DNA of 54,473 nucleotides from an uncultured Ruminococcus sp. (GCA_902792515.1 CADAZX010000019.1:1-54473), one strand, 5' to 3'; counted from the stretch's first letter, positions 34,923-43,406 are shown. Notes: generated by a model not told the origin, from the sequence alone. A program made the numbers and translations.

Positions 34923-35450
34923 ATGTACGAAAATCAGGATCAGGAACTTCAAAACAAAATAATCGCGCTCTACGTTCTGGGCTGTCTCGACATCGCCGTG
35001 ACCGACCAGTCGCTCAACGAATTGATACTCTCAACAGGACTTGTCAACTATTTCAGCTTTAGAGCGGCTCTCGGCGAACACGTCAAAAACGGAAGCGTCG
35101 CACTTTTCGCCGACAACGACGGCTATACCCTCTACGAGATCACAGACCAGGGCCGCGCCGAGCTCGCCACGCTCCGTGAGATGCTCTCACCCGCGCTCAA
35201 AAACGCCTACGACGACGTGCTTCTCCACGAAAAGGACCGCATCATCCGTGAGACGACCGTCAACGCCTACCCGTTCATCGACATCAACAAGAACCAGAGC
35301 GTCAGGTGCTACATCCGCGAAAAAGGCAACAAGATCGTCGACATCAGGATTCCGGTTCCCGACCAGGACACGGCCGACGCGATCTGCGAAAACTGGAAAA
35401 AGGACGCCTACTCGATTCTGTCGAAAATCATTCTGATCGCGAGCGAGTAA
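34923..35450 (+). CDS. DUF4364 family protein
   Basis: 175 residues typical for a Clostridia-restricted family. The N-terminal region (about 8-85; IIALYVLGCLDIAVTDQSLNELILSTGLVNYFSFRAALGEHVKNG, seen as a helix-rich stretch) looks like a winged helix similar to PadR-type regulators; the C-terminal half is alpha-beta (YPFIDINKNQSVRCYIREKGNKIVDIRI). A DNA-binding role is suggested by fold only. RBS AGAGGCG precedes the ATG. Confidence 0.88.
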   Translation: MYENQDQELQNKIIALYVLGCLDIAVTDQSLNELILSTGLVNYFSFRAALGEHVKNGSVALFADNDGYTLYEITDQGRAELATLREMLSPALKNAYDDVLLHEKDRIIRETTVNAYPFIDINKNQSVRCYIREKGNKIVDIRIPVPDQDTADAICENWKKDAYSILSKIILIASE

Positions 35451-35470
35451 CTGTTTTGTATGTAAAGGAA

Positions 35471-35519
35471 GCGGCCTGCCCGGCTTATTAAGGTTTTGCC
35501 GGGCAGGCCGCGTTTTTTT
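35471..35519 (+). terminator. Strong hairpin terminator between convergent genes
   Basis: A perfect 14-bp stem (35471-35484 with 35498-35511) and GTTTTTTTA after it. It ends the DUF4364 transcript. Confidence 0.9.
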
Positions 35520-36018
35520 ATAAATTCACACCGTTTTGCGCGGGTTTTTCCGACTCGAAAAACTCCGCGAGTATCTCGGCCGCGTTCGCGATTATCTCCG
35601 GACACGGTCTCTTTTTGTAATATTCCGGCGTCCGCGGCTCCGGAACAGGGTCGTCTTTTTTTCTGCCGTTTTCGAGACCAAGCAGCTCCCTGCAAACGAG
35701 GCCGCCGTTGCGCCTCTCGAACTCCGCCGCCAGCTGCTGGACCTTTTTGTAGTGGTCTGCCTTGACCTGCCCCTTTTCGGGACCGCTGTAGCCCTCGGCA
35801 AGGCCCAGAACGATTAGCATGCCGCTGAACGCGCCGCATACCTCGCGAAGCCTGCCCATTCCGCCGCCGAACGAGCACGCGACCTTCATCAGCTGCTCCT
35901 CATTCAAGCCGGTGACGTCCGCGAACGCGAGCGCCACAGCCTGCGTGCAGTTGTAGCCCTTGTAAAAGTAATCCCGGGCAAGCTCGCCTCTTTGCGCCGG
36001 CGTTTTTAGTCCGTCCAT
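35518..36018 (-). CDS. C_GCAxxG_C_C family protein
   Basis: 166 residues of the family named after its cysteine pattern. The cysteines are in YNCTQAVALAF (about 23), VACSFGGGMGRLREVCGAFSG (about 46-63), VCRELLG and RPCPEII. Family members are predicted redox-active and may bind a metal or haem; function is not established. The start with GGAGGTG upstream is preferred; an upstream in-frame ATG at 36132 would add 38 residues of non-conserved sequence. Confidence 0.88.
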   Translation of the reverse strand: MDGLKTPAQRGELARDYFYKGYNCTQAVALAFADVTGLNEEQLMKVACSFGGGMGRLREVCGAFSGMLIVLGLAEGYSGPEKGQVKADHYKKVQQLAAEFERRNGGLVCRELLGLENGRKKDDPVPEPRTPEYYKKRPCPEIIANAAEILAEFFESEKPAQNGVNL

Positions 36019-36400
36019 CAGGTAACACCTCCAATATTTAAAAAAGGCCCCTTTCGAGACCCTTTTTCCGTTAAATTTCCGGAGTGCCGCATCAAAATTT
36101 TGGCACCCGAAAAGCGCCAAGGTGGAAACCATCGTCCTTCAGTCTGCAGTCCGCTGTTCGGAAATCCTCTCCGTTATAAAGCGGTGCGGCCTTGCATGTT
36201 GAAGACCTGCCCGGAATCCGTAAGAAATGTGTAGGTCCAAAATATAAGACTGGTATCGCACACCCCAGAAATTACACTGTTATTGTAACACTTGAAAATG
36301 CCCGTGTAAATACATAATTTGCGGAAATTTGCGGTATTTTACAGTATTTTACAGGAAATTCCAAATAACCGTGACGCTTTGTGACGATCGCATACGCTTT
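36019..36400. other. Intergenic region without recognised gene
   Basis: About 380 bases separate the C_GCAxxG_C_C gene from mntP. It presumably contains the promoter of the former. A TTGCGG/TTTTACAG-rich AT stretch near 36310-36360 shows short direct repeats. No terminator with a clear U-tract is visible behind mntP. Confidence 0.5.
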
Positions 36401-37048
36401 TCAGACGCCCAAAAGGCCTGTAACGAATATCTCGATCCCGATCGCGATAAGTATTACTCCGCCCAGGATCGACGCCTTGCCGGCAAATCTCGTTCCGAAA
36501 CGCCTGCCCAGCAGGAGGCCGAGAATACAGATTCCCAGCGTCACCGCTCCTATGATCAGACACGCGGCTAGCGCCTGTAAAAAGCCGTATTCCTCGATCG
36601 TAAATCCGACCGACAGCGCGTCGATCGACGTCGCGACGCCCTGAAGTAAAAGCGTTCCGAGCGTAAGCGCGCTTCCGGTCTCGGTTTCCTGCCCTTCCCC
36701 GTGTGCTTCCGCTTCCCGGCTCTCATTACCTTCTTTTTTTCGCGCGTTTTCGCGGATACCATCGTAAAGCATCTTTCCGCCTATAAAAAGGAGCAGCGCG
36801 AGAGCAATCCACGGTATGAACGGCTGAAACGCCTTGAACGCCTCCGCCACTTTTCTGACGCAGAACCAGCCGATCAGCGGCATCAAAAACTGAAACGCCG
36901 CAAACGTGACCGGAACGGCCGCCCTCATCCCGCGCGTCATTTTCGGAGCGTTCAGACCGTTTGCGAGCGACACCGAAAAAGCGTCCATCGCGAGACCGAC
37001 GCCGAGCATTATACTGTTGACCAGAAAAGCGATAACGGATACTATCAT
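36401..37048 (-). CDS. mntP: Manganese efflux pump MntP
   Basis: Exports Mn2+ from the cytoplasm. 215 residues with six membrane helices in two inverted halves. The conserved Asp residues are in GVGLAMDAFSVSLANGL (about 16-32) and GVATSIDALSVGFTIEEYG (about 130-148). A charged cytoplasmic loop (about 100-118) links the halves. No yybP-ykoY manganese riboswitch, often found ahead of this gene, is recognisable in the short upstream gap. Confidence 0.95.
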   Translation of the reverse strand: MIVSVIAFLVNSIMLGVGLAMDAFSVSLANGLNAPKMTRGMRAAVPVTFAAFQFLMPLIGWFCVRKVAEAFKAFQPFIPWIALALLLFIGGKMLYDGIRENARKKEGNESREAEAHGEGQETETGSALTLGTLLLQGVATSIDALSVGFTIEEYGFLQALAACLIIGAVTLGICILGLLLGRRFGTRFAGKASILGGVILIAIGIEIFVTGLLGV

Positions 37049-37083
37049 TTAACACAAGTTGTTCCATGAGCCTTTCGGCAGCG

Positions 37084-37124
37084 GGAATTAAAAAGAACTG
37101 CCGCTATCGATAACAGCAGTTCTT
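37084..37124 (-). terminator. Terminator of the DUF1858 gene
   Basis: AAGAACTGC (37093-37101) pairs with GCAGTTCTT (37116-37124). On the minus strand the stem runs into CTTTTTAATT. It separates the DUF1858 gene from mntP. Confidence 0.75.
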
Positions 37125-37166
37125 AAACGTCAGACCGCCGGTTCTTTTAAACGCGGCAGGCGGAAA

Positions 37167-37358
37167 TCAATCTTCCTTGTTGAGCAGCGCAAGCACCTTT
37201 CTGACGTCCATTCCGTGAACGGCGCAAGCCTCTTCAAGCGTTTCTCTCGCCGCGGACGGGCAGTAGACGCAGTGCATACCGCACGCCGTGAGGATGTCTG
37301 CGGCATCTTCCTTCATTTGAAGAATGTCACCGATTCTGTCGTCTCTTGTAATTTCCAT
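37167..37358 (-). CDS. DUF1858 domain protein
   Basis: 63 residues with the DUF1858 pattern: a short helical domain with ILTACGMHCVYCPSAARETLEEACAVHGMD, i.e. paired cysteines (CxxCxS) and the family ending. Such small proteins, also found as a domain in front of some ferredoxin-type and PAS proteins, may bind a metal or be redox active; function unknown. The ATG has GGGAGGTG seven bases upstream; a TTG two codons earlier is less likely. Confidence 0.88.
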   Translation of the reverse strand: MEITRDDRIGDILQMKEDAADILTACGMHCVYCPSAARETLEEACAVHGMDVRKVLALLNKED

Positions 37359-37501
37359 GATCAAGCACCTCCCGGTTCATTAAAAGCGGGCCGGCCTTTA
37401 ATCGGAAGCCGGTCCGCAGCATGCGTAATGTTTGCAAATTTGCCGGCGCGTTTTTAAAGCCCGGCATAAACCGCCTGAACGGTCGCCACCCTAAAAAAGG
37501 A

Positions 37502-37765
37502 TTACTCGGCGTCCTTGTTGGCAGCCTTCGCGAGTCTCGACTTTTTCCTTGCGGCTGTGTTCTTGTGGATAAGTCCCTTCGCTGCCGCCTTGTCAAGGCT
37601 GATTCCGGCCTCTTTAACGGCCTGCTCTTTGTTCTCAGCGTCGTTTGCGATCGCAACGCGTGCTTTTTTAACTGATGTTCTGAGCGCGGACTTCGCTGAT
37701 GTGTTTCTCTTCTGTCTGGTCTCAGACGTAATAACTCTCTTTTTCGCTGACTTAATGTTCGGCAA
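37502..37765 (-). CDS. rpsT: 30S ribosomal protein S20
   Basis: 87-residue helical ribosomal protein that binds 16S rRNA. It starts PNIKSAKKRV and ends KNTAARKKSRLAKA, both hallmarks of S20. The start codon is TTG: GGAGGTG lies six bases before it, and the earlier in-frame TTG would sit inside that binding site. TTG starts are typical of rpsT and give low initiation that supports autogenous control. It lies 60 bases downstream of the HU gene. Confidence 0.97.
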   Translation of the reverse strand: MPNIKSAKKRVITSETRQKRNTSAKSALRTSVKKARVAIANDAENKEQAVKEAGISLDKAAAKGLIHKNTAARKKSRLAKAANKDAE

Positions 37766-37824
37766 AAAAATCACCTCCAAAAAATACTTCTGTTTAAATA
37801 CAGTGTATAAAAATCTGTTTTATA

Positions 37825-38139
37825 TTATTTTGCGGAGCTCTTGTAGGCTTCGTCAACTTTTCTCTTAAGGGTCGAACCGACGCGGAAGTAGACCTTCTTA
37901 GCGGCGGGAACGTCGATCATCGATCTCGGGGAGTCGTTCTTGACGCCCATGATGTCGATGCTCTTGCGTGCCGCGCGGTCTTTGATTCCGAACGCGCCGA
38001 AGCCGTTGACCTGAACTTCTTTACCGTCGGCAACGAGCTCTGCAATCGCGTCGAAAATGCAGTCGAGCATAAGTTCCGAATCCTTCTTCGTGAAGCCGCT
38101 TTTAGCTGCTATATATGACACTAAATCCTTTTTCTTCAT
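37825..38139 (-). CDS. hup: HU family DNA-binding protein
   Basis: 104 residues. Nucleoid protein that bends DNA as a dimer. The family marks are MKKKDLVSYIAAKSGFTKKDSELMLDCIFDAI at the start (cut here as motifs) and VNGFGAFGIKDRAARKSIDIMG near 45-66 (the usual GFGTF and GRNP region, here with an atypical arm), ending in KKVYFRVGSTLKRKV. GAGAGGTG precedes the ATG. An upstream in-frame start would add unrelated residues. Confidence 0.93.
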   Translation of the reverse strand: MKKKDLVSYIAAKSGFTKKDSELMLDCIFDAIAELVADGKEVQVNGFGAFGIKDRAARKSIDIMGVKNDSPRSMIDVPAAKKVYFRVGSTLKRKVDEAYKSSAK

Positions 38140-38249
38140 AACACACCTCTCATTGTTATCCGCCGCGCGTTTATCTGTCATCGCGCGCGGCGGCAGACTT
38201 GTCATTAATTGTGGGAGATCGGCTTAATCCTGACGTGTCGTGTCAGAGA

Positions 38250-40481
38250 TTATTCCTCACTCGTCTCATCAAAATCAAGCTGGCCAATGAGATCTGCGAT
38301 AGAAGTGCCCGAAGGAGTGATGTCGTCGTGGAACTCTTCCTCTCTCGGTTTCTTGGGCGGTCTGGGTTTTCTCTCGGCCTTGGCTGTTTCGCCGTTTTCG
38401 GCAGCAGGCTTGGGAGCGCGCTCTTTTCTGGGAGCTCTTTCTTTCTTTTCCTTAACGATCGGATTGCCGTCCTCGTCGAGTTCCTCGGGCTTGTAGGGCG
38501 GATCGTAGGGCTGGACCTCTTTGATGCCGAGGCTGAGTTTTCTGTTCTCAACGTCGATAGAGAGGACCTTCGCCTGGACATGCTGGCCGATTTCGAGGCA
38601 CTCTTCCGCGGAAGAGATTCTTCTGTTGGAAATGTGCGAAATGTGTACGAGCGCGGTAATTCCGGGAACAACTTCAACGAACACGCCGTAGTGCTTGCCT
38701 TCCTTGGTCACAGCGTATTTCGAAACGGTAACGTCGAGAATGTCGCCGACCTGGTAGGTATTTTCGGCGTCGTACCACGGATCGTCCTCGGGTCTCTTCG
38801 CGGAGAGGTTGATTCTGCCCTTCTCGCGGTCGAAATCCATAACTTTGACCGTAACGGTGTCGCCTTTTTTAACGGCTTCGTTGATGTCCTTGATTCTTCT
38901 CCATGAAGCGTCTCTGACGGAAAGGAATCCGTCGTATCCGGGTTCAAGCTCGACAAACGCGCCGGTGCCGGTCTTGGTAACGCCCTTGACCTTGCCGGTA
39001 TATTCCTTGCCAACCTCGAGGCTGCCCCAGAACGCGTCGTCAGCCGCCTGCTTCTTCTCGGCGAGAAGAGTCTTCGCGGAACCGCTGATTCTGAGCCTTC
39101 CCTTTTCATCGGGCTCGTAGCGGGTAATGAGAACTTCGACTTCCTTGCCCACTCTGTCTTCAGTCTTCTTGACGTAGTAAAGATCAAGCTGGGAAGCGGA
39201 AATGTACAGCTGGGCTGTGCCGTAAGCTGCGATAACACCTCTCTCGGTGGCTTTGATTATTTTAACGGTAACGGGGGTTTTGTTCTTGTACGCTTCTTCG
39301 AGTGCGAGCAGGTCAACATTTTTATCAACTTTTGATTTGGAAAGCTTAACCTCGCAGTCTCTGTCGCTGACATGAACAACGTATGCTTTTACCATTGCAC
39401 CGACTTCCGGTGTCTCATCGAATTCGTTGATATCAACATAGCCCTCATACTTAAAACCGAGATCAAGATAAACGCGGGTGGCGTCAACTTTAATGATCGG
39501 TTTTTCAACAACCTCGCCGCTCTTGACAGTTACGAGACTCTCCTTGAGCATTTCATCGAAATTCTCGCTCACGGTCTCCGCAGCTGCCTCAGCAGTCTCC
39601 ACAGCTTCATCGGTCACTACTTCATTTTCGATCGATTTCACTTCATCCATAATTACTAAAACCTCCTCGATGAGCCGACGCGGTGTCGATGCACCGGCCG
39701 TCACACCTATTCTAAAAAAATTACTATTGCGTATTTTCAAATCGGAAGGTTTTTCCACGAGTTCGACGCGGGGACAGATTTCCGCGCAGATTTCGTAGAG
39801 CTTCAGAGTGTTTGAGCTTGTCCGGCTGCCGATAACGACCATTAAATCGCTTCTTGCGGCCAGATTTCGCGCCTCCTCCTGCCTTTTTGAAGTCGCACTG
39901 CATATAGTATCATAAAAAATAATTTCGTCAAGTGTTTCTTTTAAAAATTTCTTGATTTTTTCGTATTTTTCTTCGTTAAAAGTCGTTTGGACGACAGAAG
40001 AATATCTCCCACTTTTAGATATTTTCGATTTACAGGCCTCAACGGAGTCGACCACGGTCGCAGCTTCCCCGCAGCAGCCGTTTATGCCCTTCACTTCAGG
40101 GTGGTTTCCGTCGCCGATAATGATGATTTTCCGCCCTTTCGCGCTCTCCTCCGAGACGAGCCTGTGGATCTTGCCGACGAACGGGCACGTAGCATCCCTG
40201 ACCTCGGCACCGCGGGCCTCAAGAGCCTCCTTAACGTCGGGAGAGACGCCGTGAGCGCGGATAATCACGCAGTCTCCGGGTTGCGCCTCCTCAGGCGATT
40301 CGATGATGCCGACGCCGGCGTTTTCGAGCTCGGCGATCACGCTCTCGTTGTGGATAAGAGCCCCGAACGTCACGACACGCCTTCCGGCGTACCCGGGCGA
40401 ACGGGCTATCTCAAATGCCAGTTTGACGGCGTTGCTTACTCCGAAGCAGAAGCCGGCGGTTTTTGCGAGTGTTACTTCCAT
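38250..40481 (-). CDS. ispH: IspH fused to ribosomal protein S1-like domains
   Basis: Bifunctional protein, 743 residues. Residues 1-285 are 4-hydroxy-3-methylbut-2-enyl diphosphate reductase, the last MEP-pathway step making IPP and DMAPP; the [4Fe-4S] ligands are Cys12 (GFCFGV), Cys99 (DATCPFV) and Cys194 (TICSATSKRQ), with RAHGVSP for substrate binding. A Glu/Ala-rich linker (about 295-325) leads to about four S1 OB-folds (about 335-650): the first two are divergent, and the third (GKVKGVTKTGTGAFVELEPGYDGFLS) and fourth (ALVHISHIS) are canonical. The tail is basic and Lys/Pro-rich. This fusion is known across Clostridia. The preferred start has AAGGA upstream; earlier in-frame codons are not conserved. 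It follows cmk by 43 bases, a common order. Confidence 0.96.
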   Translation of the reverse strand: MEVTLAKTAGFCFGVSNAVKLAFEIARSPGYAGRRVVTFGALIHNESVIAELENAGVGIIESPEEAQPGDCVIIRAHGVSPDVKEALEARGAEVRDATCPFVGKIHRLVSEESAKGRKIIIIGDGNHPEVKGINGCCGEAATVVDSVEACKSKISKSGRYSSVVQTTFNEEKYEKIKKFLKETLDEIIFYDTICSATSKRQEEARNLAARSDLMVVIGSRTSSNTLKLYEICAEICPRVELVEKPSDLKIRNSNFFRIGVTAGASTPRRLIEEVLVIMDEVKSIENEVVTDEAVETAEAAAETVSENFDEMLKESLVTVKSGEVVEKPIIKVDATRVYLDLGFKYEGYVDINEFDETPEVGAMVKAYVVHVSDRDCEVKLSKSKVDKNVDLLALEEAYKNKTPVTVKIIKATERGVIAAYGTAQLYISASQLDLYYVKKTEDRVGKEVEVLITRYEPDEKGRLRISGSAKTLLAEKKQAADDAFWGSLEVGKEYTGKVKGVTKTGTGAFVELEPGYDGFLSVRDASWRRIKDINEAVKKGDTVTVKVMDFDREKGRINLSAKRPEDDPWYDAENTYQVGDILDVTVSKYAVTKEGKHYGVFVEVVPGITALVHISHISNRRISSAEECLEIGQHVQAKVLSIDVENRKLSLGIKEVQPYDPPYKPEELDEDGNPIVKEKKERAPRKERAPKPAAENGETAKAERKPRPPKKPREEEFHDDITPSGTSIADLIGQLDFDETSEE

Positions 40482-40524
40482 GTGAATTCCTTTTATTCTC
40501 CGCCCCGGTGCCCGCGGTCGCGGC

Positions 40525-41262
40525 TCACATACCGAGTTCCGCGAGCCTGTCGAGAACGATCTTCTCCGCGGCGAGCTTCGACTGTTCAAGATCGAGGTCG
40601 GTCGTGTCGAGAACTATCGCGTCCTCCGCCTGTCTCAAAGGCGATACCGCCCTGTGCGAGTCGCCGTAGTCGCGCTCGATAATCTCGCGGAGCACAGTTT
40701 CGTAGTCCGTGTCGGTGTTTTTCTCCTTGAGCTCAAGGAATCTCCTCTTGGCGCGCTCCTCGGCCGAAGCCGTCAGGTAGATTTTCACCGTGGCGTTCGG
40801 GAGCACGTGCGTTCCGATGTCGCGGCCGTCCATGACGATACTGTTCTGAGCACCGATCTTTCGCTGCATGTCGACAAGAAATACCCTGACCGAGGGAACC
40901 GCGGAAACCTTCGACGCCTCCATCGAAATCAGAGGCGTGCGGATCTTGCCCGAGACGTCCTCGTCGCCTATGTACATATGCTGCGCGCTGTTTTCGTCGT
41001 ACTCGACCCTGACGTCGCACTCTTCAAGCAGCGCGTCGATCATTTTTTCGGTCTCCGGCGTGATTGTTCCCGCCTCCACCTCGCCGGCGAGCTGCGGGAG
41101 CTTCCTGTCCATAAAAAGCGCCACCGTTCTGTACATCGCTCCGGTGTCGAGGTAGCCGATCTTGAACTTCTTCGCGAGCGCCTTCGCCACGGTGCTCTTT
41201 CCGGCCCCGCTCGGACCGTCGATGGCGATGTTGAAAATTCTGTCTGCGGTTCTTTTTTCCAT
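40525..41262 (-). CDS. cmk: Cytidylate kinase, possible independent product from internal start
   Basis: 245 residues from an internal ATG of the FolC frame, preceded by GGAG at six bases. Phosphorylates CMP and dCMP with ATP. P-loop IDGPSGAGKST (about 14-24), LDTGAMYRTVALF, VMDGRDIGTHVLPNA, and SPLRQAEDAIVLDTTDLDL near the C-terminus. Length is about 20 residues above many Cmk proteins owing to the first insert around residues 60-80. cmk followed by ispH and S1 is a common Clostridia arrangement. Whether it is made as fusion, separately or both needs protein data. Confidence 0.7.
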   Translation of the reverse strand: MEKRTADRIFNIAIDGPSGAGKSTVAKALAKKFKIGYLDTGAMYRTVALFMDRKLPQLAGEVEAGTITPETEKMIDALLEECDVRVEYDENSAQHMYIGDEDVSGKIRTPLISMEASKVSAVPSVRVFLVDMQRKIGAQNSIVMDGRDIGTHVLPNATVKIYLTASAEERAKRRFLELKEKNTDTDYETVLREIIERDYGDSHRAVSPLRQAEDAIVLDTTDLDLEQSKLAAEKIVLDRLAELGM

Positions 41263-42597
41263 GTCTTTCTCCGTGTTATTGTTGGATTTGAGATTTTTCA
41301 GGTTTTCCGGGTCATTCAAATGTTTCAGTTGTTTCAGGTGCGGGAGCGCCTCTTTGTAAAGGTAGAGCGAGCCCATAACGAGTAAAACGCCGTCCCTGCC
41401 AAGCTCCCCCGCGGCTTTTTCTATTATATTGTCGCCGATTTTCGCGGTCTCAGCGTCGATTCCGGCCGCTTCTGCCTCTTCTTTGAGAACCTCCGCGGGA
41501 AGGCTCCTCGGGTTTTCGGGGCACACCGCGTAGAGCCTGCCGACCCTGCCGGCGAGAAGTTTCAGGATGCCCTTGTGGTCCTTGTCGGCCATGACTCCCA
41601 TCACGACGGTGATCTTCCGGCCATTAAAAAACGCGTCGACGCTCCGGAAGAGGTTTTCGACCCCGTTTACGTTGTGCGCGCCGTCGTATATGACGGTCGG
41701 ATTCTTCGAAAATATCTCGAAACGCGCGGGCCATTTCGCGTTCCTCAGTCCTTTTCTTACGTCTTCGTCGCTTATCGCTAAGCCCTCCCTGCGGAGGATC
41801 TTCACCGTTTCTATCACGCAGGCGGCGTTTTCTGTCTGGTGGAGCCCCGCGAGGCCGATCTTAACGTTTTTCAAGTCGCCGTAGTCGATAACGGACCCGT
41901 TCACGCCTGCCTTTTTGATCTCAAGCGCCTGCCTGTCGGGTTCGCGGTACGGGACCCTTTTGGCCCTGCACACCGCCTTTATAACCTCCGCCGCCTCGTT
42001 GTTTCCGCCGTAGAAAACGACTTTCGTGCCGCGCTTGATTATTCCCGCCTTGTTTGCGGCAATGTCCCTCACCGCCGGACCGAGCTCTTTTATGTGGTCG
42101 AGTCCGATGTTCATGATGACAGCGGCTGCAGGCGCGCCTATGACGTTCGTAGCGTCGTCTTTCCCGCCCATTCCGGCCTCAAGAACGACAATGTCGCACT
42201 TTTTTTCGTAAAAGTACAAAAGCGCGGCGGCCGTCTCGATCTCGAACGACGTCGGAGCGTCCTTGGCGGACTTCACGAACGGTTCGAGCCGCTTTTCGAG
42301 TTTTTTAACGTCTCTTTCGCTTATCTCGCGGCCGTTGATCTTGATTCTCTCGCGGACGTGCGCGACTGCCGGCGACGTGTACGTGCCCACTTTAAGACCT
42401 GCGCTTCCGAGTATGAACGACAGCATGCAGCAGAACGAGCCCTTGCCGTTCGTGCCCGCCACGTGGACGAATTTCAGTTGTTTCTGCGGGTCGCCGAGAA
42501 GCCTCAAGAGCCTCCGCGTACGGGAAAGCCCCGGCTTCGTTATTCTCCTCTTTTCGTCGGTAAAAATACCGGTGTTTGCGTTTGCGTCAGCCGTCAT
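40525..42597 (-). CDS. folC: Continuous frame: folylpolyglutamate/dihydrofolate synthase joined to cytidylate kinase
   Basis: 690 residues with no stop between two enzymes. Residues 1-420 are FolC, the ATP-dependent ligase that adds Glu to dihydropteroate or tetrahydrofolates: P-loop GTNGKGS (48-54), EAGMGGKDDATN, GLDHIKELG, and YDGAHN in the C-terminal domain. A hydrophilic linker (about 421-445, LKQLKHLNDPENLKNLK) joins residues 446-690, a complete cytidylate kinase (GPSGAGKST, DTGAMYRTV, VMDGRDIGTHV). GGAG six bases before an internal ATG at 41262 suggests cmk may also be made alone. The ATG at 42597 overlaps the folT stop as ATGA, implying coupling. The frame extends open up to 43011, but that part only reads folT in the wrong frame. 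Confidence 0.9.
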   Translation of the reverse strand: MTADANANTGIFTDEKRRITKPGLSRTRRLLRLLGDPQKQLKFVHVAGTNGKGSFCCMLSFILGSAGLKVGTYTSPAVAHVRERIKINGREISERDVKKLEKRLEPFVKSAKDAPTSFEIETAAALLYFYEKKCDIVVLEAGMGGKDDATNVIGAPAAAVIMNIGLDHIKELGPAVRDIAANKAGIIKRGTKVVFYGGNNEAAEVIKAVCRAKRVPYREPDRQALEIKKAGVNGSVIDYGDLKNVKIGLAGLHQTENAACVIETVKILRREGLAISDEDVRKGLRNAKWPARFEIFSKNPTVIYDGAHNVNGVENLFRSVDAFFNGRKITVVMGVMADKDHKGILKLLAGRVGRLYAVCPENPRSLPAEVLKEEAEAAGIDAETAKIGDNIIEKAAGELGRDGVLLVMGSLYLYKEALPHLKQLKHLNDPENLKNLKSNNNTEKDMEKRTADRIFNIAIDGPSGAGKSTVAKALAKKFKIGYLDTGAMYRTVALFMDRKLPQLAGEVEAGTITPETEKMIDALLEECDVRVEYDENSAQHMYIGDEDVSGKIRTPLISMEASKVSAVPSVRVFLVDMQRKIGAQNSIVMDGRDIGTHVLPNATVKIYLTASAEERAKRRFLELKEKNTDTDYETVLREIIERDYGDSHRAVSPLRQAEDAIVLDTTDLDLEQSKLAAEKIVLDRLAELGM

Positions 42598-43187
42598 TTT
42601 CTGCCGCTCCCAACGAGCTTTCCGAGCGCTCTGTTCGTGTAAAGAATGTAGATCGCCGCGGTCTCGACTACCGCCTCGCCTATCGTGATCGCGTTGCGCG
42701 TGAGGATGAACAGCGGGAACTCGGCGGTGAATTTGTCGTAAAAATAGGCCAAAAGCAGCGTCATCATTATCCCTTGGGTGATGACCTTGGTGAGCACAGT
42801 AGACGCCGCGATGCCGGGCAGCATCCTGAGCGAGTTCCTGTCGGTGCCGCAGCCGCCCTGCCCAACGCGGAAAAGCTTGAAGAAAAACCAGGGCAGAATG
42901 CCGCAGACCGCCGCCGGTATCGTAAGAGCCGGATTCCAGCCCGTCGACATAAGCGCTCCGAGGATGTCTGCCGCCGCTCCGGTAAAAAGTCCGAGTACGG
43001 GTCCGAACCACACGCTCGCCAGCATGACAGGCATTCTACCGAATCCGATTCTCAGAGTGTCGCCTATTCCGATGCTCGCGTACCTCGTCAGAACGATCGA
43101 AAGCGCCACAAGCACCGCGCAGAATACCCAGTTTTTCCATTCGGCAAGATTTTTGATGCCCCTGCCGACGCGAATTTTCATTCCCAT
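42594..43187 (-). CDS. folT: Folate ECF transporter, substrate-binding S component FolT
   Basis: 197 residues, about six membrane helices. The S component captures folate and works with a shared EcfA/EcfA'/EcfT energy module, which is not in the window. Family marks are GFGRMPVMLASVWFGPVLGLFTG (about 48-70) and AAADILGALMSTG. Its stop overlaps the FolC start, and an upstream THF riboswitch controls it, so folate uptake and polyglutamylation, which traps folate in the cell, are encoded as one unit. Confidence 0.93.
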   Translation of the reverse strand: MGMKIRVGRGIKNLAEWKNWVFCAVLVALSIVLTRYASIGIGDTLRIGFGRMPVMLASVWFGPVLGLFTGAAADILGALMSTGWNPALTIPAAVCGILPWFFFKLFRVGQGGCGTDRNSLRMLPGIAASTVLTKVITQGIMMTLLLAYFYDKFTAEFPLFILTRNAITIGEAVVETAAIYILYTNRALGKLVGSGRK

Positions 43188-43194
43188 AAAAAAA

Positions 43195-43225
43195 GCTCCG
43201 TTTCACAAAAAATCATGAAAAGAGC
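43195..43225 (-). promoter_or_regulatory. Hairpin that may hide the folT ribosome binding site
   Basis: On the minus strand GCTC at 43222-43225 can pair with the GAGC at 43195-43198, part of the GGAGC Shine-Dalgarno sequence, extended by imperfect TTCAT/GTGAA pairing. It lies between the riboswitch and the ATG, so it is a plausible expression platform acting on translation. Confidence 0.45.
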
Positions 43226-43249
43226 ATCATCTGTGTAACAAAAACGTTT

Positions 43250-43403
43250 ACAGCGGATGAAGCGCCTCCCGCCCGAAACCGTTTCTTTGCCCTCCTCCCG
43301 CACACATTGATAAACGTGCGCTTTTGCGGCGGGCCGGTCTTCTTAAGCCTTATCCGGGCAATACTCCCATCCCGGAAGGCGGCAAATGAGGCACCTGCTC
43401 TGT
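43250..43403 (-). promoter_or_regulatory. Tetrahydrofolate (THF) riboswitch
   Basis: The minus strand upstream of folT starts ACAGAGCAGGTGCC and ends GGCGCTTCATCCGCTGT. This gives P1 (ACAG/CTGT) and P2 (GTGCC/GGCGC), with the conserved AGCAG and TTCATCCG joining segments of the folT/THF class I motif. A long hairpin with CCGGG/CCCGG around ATGGGAGTATTG matches the conserved loop that forms the pseudoknot. The element is larger than usual because of an extended fourth helix. Ligand-bound RNA should lower folT and folC expression when reduced folates are plentiful. Confidence 0.78.
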
Positions 43404-43406
43404 TTT

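Noticed and set aside
36401..37166. yybP-ykoY manganese riboswitch upstream of mntP
   Set aside because: The 118-base gap is mostly the terminator hairpin of the preceding gene, and the conserved loop sequences are not seen.
42598..43011. N-terminal extension of the FolC-Cmk frame up to 43011
   Set aside because: It reads the folT gene in a wrong frame, gives an Arg/His-rich sequence without similarity, and the folC start at 42597 overlaps the folT stop in the usual ATGA manner.
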